This document shows, one piece after another, positions 1 through 4,306 of a stretch of 5,134 nt of DNA. The notes under the pieces were generated by a model. That model saw nothing but the letters and a program-made list of their open reading frames with translations. It made no database searches and had not been told where the DNA came from. This stretch comes from JBHHZJ01 sp046758005. GTDB lineage: Bacteria; Pseudomonadota; Alphaproteobacteria; Kiloniellales; J153. The stretch spans positions 1 through 5,134 of the forward strand of contig JBHHZJ010000159.1 of NCBI GenBank assembly GCA_046758005.1, written 5' to 3'. Made by a program: the position numbers and the translations under genes. Every line of letters starts with the position of its first letter. The stretch's first letter is position 1.

Positions 1-80
1 CGCTCAGAGGCGGGCGGTCGCCGCGGGCCGGCCTAGGCCAAGCATCTCGCCGGATCGCAGGTCATGGACAAGGAGGGGCG

Positions 81-101
81 GCGCCCGCCGGCAACGGGCG
101 C
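81..101 (-). terminator. Hairpin downstream of the Crp/Fnr gene, possible weak terminator
   Basis: A perfect 7-bp inverted repeat (GCGCCCG at 81-87 against CGGGCGC at 95-101) encloses a 7-base loop. It lies 55 to 75 bases beyond the stop codon of the leftward regulator gene, where a terminator would be expected. The leftward transcript has no real U-run after the stem, only a CCTCCTTGT stretch. It is therefore not a canonical intrinsic terminator and may simply reflect the G+C-rich composition. The rest of bases 1-155 shows no gene I can support. Confidence 0.25.
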
Positions 102-155
102 AAGGCCGGGCCGCGTCCGGACGGACCGAGCGGGCGCGCCGTCGGCCGCGGGTCC

Positions 156-875
156 CTACGCGCGCGGGTGGCCGCCGCCGTGTTGCTGCAGGTCCGCGAG
201 CGTCTGCTCGAACTTGGCCCGGTCCATGATGTACAGGCTGCGCCCCTTGCGGCGCACGAGCCCGGTCGGGTAGAGCTGGCTGAGCGCGCGCGCGACGGTC
301 TCGCGGGTCGTGCCCACGCGGCTGGCGATCTCGCGCAGCGGCGGCAGGGGATGGATGACCCAGAGGTCCGGCACCGCGACGTCGCGCTCGGCCATGCGCA
401 GGAGTTCGGCGTAGACGCGCTGGGTCGCGGCCAGGGTGCTGAGCTCCATGATCCGCACGTCGCCGCTGCGCACCATGTTGGTCAGCCGCTCGAGCACGCG
501 GAATGTGATCTCGGCACGCTGCTTCAACAGGTCGAGGAACTGTTCGGACCGGAGGACCGCGACCAGCGTCGGCTCGGCGGCGACCACGCTGGCCGAGCGG
601 GGCCGGCCGTCTATCGCGGACAGCTCGCCGAAACACTCGCCGGTCCTGAGCGTCGCGTAGGCGACCTCGCGGCCGGACAGGGAGTAGTTGACGATGTTCA
701 CCGCCCCCTGGACGATGAACAGGACCTCCCGGCTTTCGCCGCCGCGCTCCAGGATCGACTCTCCGGGGCCGTAGCGGCGCCACTGGCAGCGGCCTTCGAG
801 ACGGCGGCGCTCGGCCTCCTCGAGCCCCTCGAAGATCTCGATCCCCGCAAGCGACCTGGCGCCGCCAGCCTGCAC
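156..875 (-). CDS. Crp/Fnr-family transcriptional regulator
   Basis: This 239-residue cytoplasmic DNA-binding regulator has the usual Crp/Fnr architecture and length. A cyclic-nucleotide-binding-like beta-roll spans about residues 12-110, a dimerisation helix about 115-145, and a C-terminal winged helix-turn-helix about 176-216. The phosphate-binding cassette is intact: G79, E80, F82, G83, E84, L85, then R91-P-R93-S94-A95, matching the Glu and Arg-Ser that hold cAMP in E. coli CRP. The residues aligning with CRP Thr127/Ser128 appear to be Gly138/Asp139, so the effector may not be cAMP. The recognition helix carries T-R-E-T-V-A-R (190-196), the Arg-Glu-x-x-x-Arg layout of CRP rather than that of FNR. 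Only two cysteines (30 and 81) are present, so there is no FNR-type Fe-S cluster. The GTG start at 875 is preferred because GGAGGG (884-889) lies 8 bases upstream. A TGA at 897-899 closes the frame just above. The gene follows the small exported protein gene on the same strand and is divergent from the phn operon, which it may control. The family is certain; the effector and targets are unknown. Confidence 0.93.
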   Translation of the reverse strand: MQAGGARSLAGIEIFEGLEEAERRRLEGRCQWRRYGPGESILERGGESREVLFIVQGAVNIVNYSLSGREVAYATLRTGECFGELSAIDGRPRSASVVAAEPTLVAVLRSEQFLDLLKQRAEITFRVLERLTNMVRSGDVRIMELSTLAATQRVYAELLRMAERDVAVPDLWVIHPLPPLREIASRVGTTRETVARALSQLYPTGLVRRKGRSLYIMDRAKFEQTLADLQQHGGGHPRA

Positions 876-883
876 GTCGTCAT

Positions 884-889
884 CCCTCC
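884..889 (-). promoter_or_regulatory. Shine-Dalgarno site of the Crp/Fnr gene
   Basis: GGAGGG on the minus strand is followed by an 8-base spacer and then GTG at 875-873. This decides in favour of the GTG start. An ATG two codons earlier (883-881) is in a different reading frame that does not give the regulator. Confidence 0.75.
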
Positions 890-906
890 GCAGCCGTCAG
901 GGCCCG

Positions 907-955
907 GGCCGGCACGCGCCGTCCGGGACACGCGGGGTTGCGCCGCGCGCCGGCC
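907..955 (-). other. 12-bp inverted repeat between the small exported protein gene and the regulator gene
   Basis: The arms 907-918 and 944-955 pair over 12 positions around a 25-base centre. The one imperfect pair (914/948) is A-C if the plus strand is transcribed but U-G in the minus-strand transcript. The structure therefore folds better in the leftward RNA that would carry both flanking genes. No U-run follows it, so it is not a classic terminator. It could act as a processing, attenuating or stabilising stem between two cotranscribed genes. The region is extremely G+C-rich, so a fortuitous repeat remains possible. Confidence 0.45.
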
Positions 956-1002
956 GCGCGCGCGGGCCGGAGCACGCCGCGATGTCCGGGCCGCCGCGGC
1001 CG

Positions 1003-1248
1003 TTACTTGATGCCGAGAATCTCCATGGCCTCGGCGAGCGTCTTGACCGCCGTGCTATGTTGGCCGCTGTTGTGCTGATTCTCGCCTTCCGCACGCAGTT
1101 TCTTGACCTTGGCCAACTGCTCGGCGGAGAGCTGCGGGTTCTTGGCGAGGGCCGCGTCGATCTTGCCCATGTCGACCGGGCAGTGGAACGCGAAGGCCGG
1201 CGCCGCCAAACCGGCGGTCAAGGCCGCGGCAAGAACAAGTCGTTTCAT
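1003..1248 (-). CDS. Small exported protein of unknown function with one TPR-like motif
   Basis: This 81-residue precursor has a clear Sec signal peptide: M-K-R, a hydrophobic stretch rich in Leu and Ala, and a predicted AFA|FHC cut after residue 20. The mature protein of about 61 residues starts with F-H-C-P. It has a single cysteine (Cys23), is largely helical and charged, and ends with a segment (about 50-80) spaced like a tetratricopeptide repeat: Gly-x3-His, Ser-Gly-x-His, Ala-Val, Leu-x-x-Ala, then Ile-Leu-Gly. I chose the ATG at 1248 because GGGAGG (1254-1259) lies 5 bases upstream and the signal peptide begins there. An in-frame start at 1302 would add 18 charged residues before the signal peptide. 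I have the impression that short F-H-C-P proteins like this recur as hypothetical proteins in Proteobacteria, but I know of no function. It sits upstream of the regulator gene, 127 bases away on the same strand, and is divergent from phnD. A role in the periplasm is inferred from the signal peptide only. Confidence 0.82.
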   Translation of the reverse strand: MKRLVLAAALTAGLAAPAFAFHCPVDMGKIDAALAKNPQLSAEQLAKVKKLRAEGENQHNSGQHSTAVKTLAEAMEILGIK

Positions 1249-1253
1249 GCTTT

Positions 1254-1259
1254 CCTCCC
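1254..1259 (-). promoter_or_regulatory. Shine-Dalgarno site of the small exported protein gene
   Basis: GGGAGG on the minus strand, followed by 5 bases and ATG at 1248-1246. It decides the start in favour of the internal ATG that opens a textbook signal peptide, rather than the longer in-frame reading from 1302. Confidence 0.8.
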
Positions 1260-1300
1260 AAGTGCATTCGCCCACGTGTTCGTTACGGGCGTTCGCGGCC

Positions 1301-1330
1301 AATGTAGCACGGAGCGCCCCTGTGCGGCAA
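1301..1330 (-). promoter_or_regulatory. Candidate sigma-70-type promoter for the leftward genes
   Basis: On the minus strand, TTGCCG (1330-1325) and TACATT (1306-1301) are separated by 18 bases. Each matches four of six consensus positions. The start of transcription would fall near 1294, about 45 bases before the ATG of the small exported protein gene. This is a weak match found by eye. It is supported mainly by its position and by the lack of any AT-rich promoter candidate between the two leftward genes. Confidence 0.3.
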
Positions 1331-1389
1331 AGCGCGACGGGCCTCGCGTCCTGGCGTCAAGCCGGACGGTCGGCAAGCTGCGCAATTTC

Positions 1390-1437
1390 CTTGATCCCGT
1401 GCCGGTCTCTATACAATAACCGCTCAATCTATATAGT
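1390..1437 (+). promoter_or_regulatory. Candidate promoter region of the phn operon
   Basis: The only clearly A+T-rich island in the window lies at about 1381-1440, upstream of phnD. CTTGAT (1390-1395) and TACAAT (1412-1417) are 16 bases apart and make a plausible -35/-10 pair. A second -10-like TATAGT at 1432-1437 lacks a convincing -35. Transcription would begin around 1424-1444, leaving a leader of roughly 135-155 bases. I see no Pho box (tandem CTGTCAT-like repeats) here. Confidence 0.4.
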
Positions 1438-1459
1438 CTCTGGGCAGCCACCGGCGACA

Positions 1460-1475
1460 CGTGAGTGAAATCGGA
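1460..1475 (+). promoter_or_regulatory. Weak CRP-like dyad, possible operator of the Crp/Fnr regulator
   Basis: CGTGA, six bases, then TCGGA matches the CRP-type layout TGTGA-N6-TCACA at seven of ten half-site positions. The neighbouring regulator has a CRP-type recognition helix (Arg-Glu-x-x-x-Arg), so such a site would be expected. It lies downstream of the candidate phn promoter, a position that would suit repression. Only the left half is good, so chance similarity is quite possible. Confidence 0.18.
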
Positions 1476-1491
1476 GGCGGACCGGGCACGG

Positions 1492-1541
1492 CGGGGCCGA
1501 CCCGGCGAGGCGCTTGGCCGCGCCGCCGGTGCGGGGCCCCG
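1492..1541 (+). promoter_or_regulatory. Nested G+C-rich hairpin in the phnD leader
   Basis: An outer 7-bp stem (1492-1498 with 1535-1541) encloses an inner stem of 5 bp (1502-1506 with 1525-1529). After a 2-base bulge the inner stem continues for 4 bp (1509-1512 with 1521-1524) to an 8-base loop. It ends 38 bases before the phnD ATG and would lie in the 5' leader if transcription starts in the A+T-rich island. No U-run follows and I recognise no riboswitch class. A regulatory role is inference from position and stability. Confidence 0.4.
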
Positions 1542-1559
1542 ACAACCCCGATTAAACAG

Positions 1560-1578
1560 GGAGGTAAAGGAGGTAAAG
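1560..1578 (+). promoter_or_regulatory. Tandemly duplicated Shine-Dalgarno element of phnD
   Basis: The nonamer GAGGTAAAG occurs twice back to back (1561-1569 and 1570-1578), giving two complete GGAGG cores at 1560-1564 and 1569-1573. The second core lies 6 bases before the ATG at 1580, an ideal spacing. It fixes the phnD start and predicts strong translation, as suits a binding protein needed in excess over its membrane partners. Confidence 0.85.
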
Positions 1579-1579
1579 C

Positions 1580-2611
1580 ATGTCGAATAGCAAATCGCTT
1601 TGGAGCGGCCTGATCGCCGGAGCCGCCGTCGTGGGGCTCATGCTGACGGCCACGACGGTGCGTGCGGCGGAGTGTCCGCGCGGCGACCTGGATGTCGGGT
1701 TCTGCGACGCGGACGGCGACTTGGTGGCCGACACGCCGCAGGACCCGAGCCAATGGCAGGATCCCGATGTCCTCGTCTTCTCGTACACGCCGGTGGAGGA
1801 CCCCTCGGTTTACGAGAACGTCTTCACCGAGTTCATGTCCTACCTGTCCGAGAAGACGGGCAAGCGGGTCAAATGGTACGGCGCGGAGTCCTATGCCGCC
1901 CAGGTGGAGGCGATGCGCTCCGGCCGCCTGCACGTGGCGGGCATCTCGACGGGCCCGACCGTCTTCGGCGTGAACCTGGCGGGCTACGTTCCCTTCGCGC
2001 TGATGTGCAAGGGCGACGGCAGGTTCGGCTACAGGCTGCAGCTCATCACGCAGAAGGATTCGGACATCCAGAAGGTCGCGGACCTCAAGGGCCACAAGGT
2101 CGCCCACGTGACCCCGTCGTCCAATTCGGGCAACCAGGCGCCGCGCGCGCTGTTCAAGAACCTGGGCGTGGTACCGGACAAGGACTACGAGGTCATCTAT
2201 TCGGGCAAGCACGACAACTCGATCATGGGCGTGGCCAACCGCGACTACGACGCGGCCCCCATCGCGTCCAGCGTGCTCGACCGCATGATCGACAAGGGCA
2301 TCCTGAAGCGGGACGACATCCGCATCATCTGGCAGTCCAATCCCTTTCCGACCACGTCCTACGGCTACGCTCACAACCTGCGCCCCGATCTGCAGAAAAA
2401 GATCGTCGAGGCCTTCCTGACCTTCGACTGGAAGGGCTCCGGCCTGGCCAAGGAGTTCGGCAAGCAGGCGGACAAGTTCTGCCCGATCACCTTCAAGGAG
2501 CACTGGCGGGAGATCCGTCTGATCCAGAAGGAGAACGGCGTGACCTACACCCAGGACGCCCTAAAGGGCCTCAAGCTGAAGAAGAAAAAGAAGAAGAAGA
2601 AATCCGGATAA
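1580..2611 (+). CDS. phnD: Periplasmic phosphonate/phosphite/phosphate-type ABC transporter binding protein
   Basis: This 343-residue precursor of the PhnD family captures a phosphorus oxyanion or phosphonate in the periplasm and hands it to the PhnE permeases. A signal peptide covers about residues 1-29, with cleavage near VRA|AE; there is no lipobox, so it should be soluble. The mature N terminus holds Cys32, Cys42 and the acidic motif D43-x-D45-x-D47-x3-D51, which resembles a calcium loop. A two-lobe binding fold follows from about residue 64. Likely ligand-contacting segments are Y69-T-P, S123-T-G, S180-S-N-S-G (180-184), S208-G-K-H-D and D224-A-A-P, by analogy with other PhnD proteins. 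The acidic N-terminal segment resembles a PhnD subgroup I recall from Proteobacteria. The C terminus ends in eight consecutive lysines (333-340) and Ser-Gly, which is unusual. The gene opens the phnDCE1E2 operon behind a double ribosome-binding site. The family is secure. Ligand choice among phosphonate, phosphite, phosphate or a related anion is not decidable here. Confidence 0.93.
   Translation: MSNSKSLWSGLIAGAAVVGLMLTATTVRAAECPRGDLDVGFCDADGDLVADTPQDPSQWQDPDVLVFSYTPVEDPSVYENVFTEFMSYLSEKTGKRVKWYGAESYAAQVEAMRSGRLHVAGISTGPTVFGVNLAGYVPFALMCKGDGRFGYRLQLITQKDSDIQKVADLKGHKVAHVTPSSNSGNQAPRALFKNLGVVPDKDYEVIYSGKHDNSIMGVANRDYDAAPIASSVLDRMIDKGILKRDDIRIIWQSNPFPTTSYGYAHNLRPDLQKKIVEAFLTFDWKGSGLAKEFGKQADKFCPITFKEHWREIRLIQKENGVTYTQDALKGLKLKKKKKKKKSG
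2579..2602 (+). repeat. AAG/AAA triplet run encoding eight lysines
   Basis: Eight consecutive AAG or AAA codons form a purine-only microsatellite just before the phnD stop codon. It stands out in a G+C-rich gene. The run could expand or contract by slippage, and A-rich lysine runs can also slow or shift ribosomes. Confidence 0.8.
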
Positions 2612-2625
2612 GCTAAGCCACCGGT

Positions 2626-2657
2626 GCGGGCCGCCGTCGGCCGAGGCGGCGGCTCGC
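2626..2657 (+). promoter_or_regulatory. Strong stem-loop between phnD and phnC
   Basis: Bases 2626-2638 pair with 2645-2657 over 13 consecutive positions around a 6-base loop. Two pairs (2629/2654 and 2637/2646) are G-U in the rightward transcript and would be A-C in the opposite one. The structure thus belongs to the phn mRNA. No U-run follows, so it is not a classic terminator. It starts 14 bases after the phnD stop and ends 15 bases before the phnC ATG. In comparable transport operons, such as malE-malF, a stem after the binding-protein gene protects its message and lowers expression of the membrane genes. The same job is inferred here. Confidence 0.65.
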
Positions 2658-2672
2658 CGGCCCTGGCGTGCC

Positions 2673-3500
2673 ATGCTCGAGATTTCCGACCTGATAAAGA
2701 CGTATCCGAACGGCCTGCGGGCGCTGCACGGCGTCAGTCTCACCGTCGACCGGCCCATGGTCGTCGCCGTGATCGGATCCTCCGGCGCCGGCAAGAGCAC
2801 GCTGATCCGTTGCGTCAACCGGCTGGTCGAGCCGACCTCCGGCAGGGTCGTGTTGAACGGCACCGACGTCACCGCGCTCGGTCGGCGCGCGCTGCGCAAG
2901 GCGCGCCGGCGCATGGGCATGATCTTCCAGGAGTACAACCTGGTCGAACGCCTGACGGTCATGGAGAACGTGCTCTCCGGCCGGCTCGGCTACGTCGGCT
3001 TCTGGCGCGCGTTTCGGCGCCGTTACCGGCCCGAGGAGGTGGCCGCGGCGTTCGAGCTTCTGGAACGGGTGGGACTGTCCGGCCGGCAGGACGCGCGGGC
3101 CGACGCGCTGTCCGGCGGCCAGCGCCAGCGCGTCGGCATCGCCCGCGCCCTCATGCAGCGGCCCGAGTTGTTGTTGGTGGACGAACCGACCGCCAGCCTG
3201 GATCCCAAGACGGCGCGCCAGATCATGCGCCTGATCGTCGAACTGGCGCACGAGCGCGGCACGCCGACGCTGGTCAACATCCATGACGTCGCGCTGGCGC
3301 AGACCTTCGCCGATCACATCGTCGGCCTGCGCGACGGCGAGGTCGTATTCGCGGGCGCCCCCGACCAGCTCAGTCCCGCCGTTCTCACCGAGATCTACGG
3401 CGAAGAAGACTGGAGCACGACCATCCGGACGACGGAGGACGACGCCGGCGGCGCGGCGGACCCGCGGGAGGCCATCGAGCGCGGGGTCGCTGCGGGATGA
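2673..3500 (+). CDS. phnC: ABC transporter ATPase of the phosphonate type
   Basis: This 275-residue cytoplasmic ATPase powers the importer. All nucleotide-binding motifs are intact and in order: Walker A G35-S-S-G-A-G-K41-S-T43, Q-loop Gln86, signature L-S-G-G-Q (146-150), Walker B L-L-V-D-E (167-171), D-loop S-L-D (175-177) and switch histidine His204. The segment after the Q-loop, E-Y-N-L-V-x-R-L-T-V-x-E-N-V-L-x-G-R-L-G, and the basic W-R-A-F-R-R-R-Y stretch (111-118) are typical of PhnC rather than of general ABC ATPases. The last 25 residues or so form an acidic, probably disordered tail. The ATG at 2673 matches the family N terminus, but no good Shine-Dalgarno site precedes it. The intercistronic stem-loop ends 15 bases upstream, so initiation may be weak. 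The stop codon overlaps the phnE1 start in ATGA, pointing to translational coupling. Confidence 0.95.
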   Translation: MLEISDLIKTYPNGLRALHGVSLTVDRPMVVAVIGSSGAGKSTLIRCVNRLVEPTSGRVVLNGTDVTALGRRALRKARRRMGMIFQEYNLVERLTVMENVLSGRLGYVGFWRAFRRRYRPEEVAAAFELLERVGLSGRQDARADALSGGQRQRVGIARALMQRPELLLVDEPTASLDPKTARQIMRLIVELAHERGTPTLVNIHDVALAQTFADHIVGLRDGEVVFAGAPDQLSPAVLTEIYGEEDWSTTIRTTEDDAGGAADPREAIERGVAAG

Positions 3501-4306
3501 GCGAGCCGGCGAGCGGTTATCCCACCGCGTGGCGGCGGCCGCCGTTCATCGAAAGCCCGATCCTGCGCTACGGCCTCGCCGCGCTCGCCGTGGCCTATCT
3601 CGTCTGGTCGCTTTTCTTCGCCCTCGAGGTGGACGCGGCGCGGGTCAGCCAAGGGCTGACGCGCGCGGGCGACATGTTCGCGCGCATGGTCCCACCGGAC
3701 TTTTCCCGCTGGGAGCTCTTGCTGCGCGGGGTCAGCGAGAGCGTCCTGATCGCGTTCGCGGCCAGCTTCGTCGGCATGATCCTCGCCGTGCCGCTCGGGT
3801 TGGCGGCGGCCCGAAACCTGGCGCCCACGCCGCTCTACCTCCTGGCCCGGCTTGTCATCATCCTGTCGCGCACGTTCCACGAGATCATCTGGGCGATCTT
3901 CTTCGTGAAGGTCGTCGGATTCGGGGCCCTGGCCGGGGTGCTGACCCTCATCGTTGCCAGCGCCAGCTTCATCTCCAAGATGCTGGCCGAGGACGTCGAA
4001 AATATGGATGCCGGCCAAATGGAGGCGGTGCGGGCCACGGGGGCCAGCTTCCCCAAGCTGCTGGTCTATGCGATCACGCCGCAGATCCTGCCGCGCTATC
4101 TGGGCGTCTCGATCTATCGGCTGGACGCCAATCTCCGGCACTCCACGGTGGTCGGCATCGTCGGCGCCGGGGGCATCGGGCAGGTTCTGGCGGCCACCTT
4201 CTCTCGCTACGATTACGACTTCAGCCTGGCGATTCTGATGGTCATCATCGGCCTGGTGTTCCTCGGCGAGATCTTCTCCAACGAGGTCCGGAAGCGCCTG
4301 AGATGA
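3497..4306 (+). CDS. phnE: Phosphonate-type ABC transporter permease, first copy
   Basis: This 269-residue inner-membrane permease belongs to the PhnE group of binding-protein-dependent permeases. Hydrophobic segments lie at about 24-43, 82-105, 113-125, 128-158, 216-234 and 243-260. The EAA loop that docks on PhnC is clear at about 176-199 (E-A-V-R-A-T-G-A-S then I-x-P-Q-I-L-P). The family-typical R-L-D-x-N-L-R-x-S-T-V-V-G-x-V-G-A-G-G-I-G follows at about 208-228. Length is normal. It starts in a 4-base ATGA overlap with phnC and ends in another with the second permease gene, so the three are probably translated in a coupled way. The paralogue of near-equal length downstream suggests the two form a heterodimeric channel. 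I call this copy phnE1. Confidence 0.93.
   Translation: MSEPASGYPTAWRRPPFIESPILRYGLAALAVAYLVWSLFFALEVDAARVSQGLTRAGDMFARMVPPDFSRWELLLRGVSESVLIAFAASFVGMILAVPLGLAAARNLAPTPLYLLARLVIILSRTFHEIIWAIFFVKVVGFGALAGVLTLIVASASFISKMLAEDVENMDAGQMEAVRATGASFPKLLVYAITPQILPRYLGVSIYRLDANLRHSTVVGIVGAGGIGQVLAATFSRYDYDFSLAILMVIIGLVFLGEIFSNEVRKRLR

Noticed and set aside
698..931. Minus-strand frame with an ATG at 883, close to the regulator start
   Set aside because: The ATG shares the Shine-Dalgarno region but reads a different frame with no recognisable content. The GTG at 875 opens the Crp/Fnr protein.
168..1010. Long plus-strand open frame of 280 codons opposite the regulator gene
   Set aside because: It mirrors the Crp/Fnr gene in a G+C-rich region, has no Shine-Dalgarno site or recognisable domain, and its composition (Arg, Ala, Gly, Pro, His) is that of an antisense shadow.
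1391..1404. TTGAT as a possible FNR box (TTGAT-N4-ATCAA)
   Set aside because: The second half is absent (TGCCG instead of ATCAA), and the regulator's recognition helix is CRP-like, not FNR-like.
1429..1436. CTATATAG palindrome as an operator
   Set aside because: It is only 8 bases, lies in the A+T-rich promoter island where such strings arise easily, and has no second copy nearby.
1249..1579. Pho box upstream of phnD
   Set aside because: I looked for tandem CTGTCAT-like repeats with A/T spacers and found none in the divergent region.
1424..2503. Minus-strand open frame of 359 codons opposite phnD
   Set aside because: The plus-strand PhnD reading has a signal peptide, family motifs and a strong ribosome-binding site. 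The opposite frame shows none and runs through the promoter region.
1600..2616. Overlapping plus-strand frame of 338 codons within phnD
   Set aside because: It is a frame-shifted reading of phnD with Arg/Gly/Pro-rich content and no domain. The low stop frequency comes from high G+C.
3283..4302. Upstream extension of the phnE2 frame, as if giving a 610-residue protein
   Set aside because: This part lies out of frame inside phnC and phnE1 and has low-complexity composition. The ATGA overlap at 4303 and the family length support the short form.
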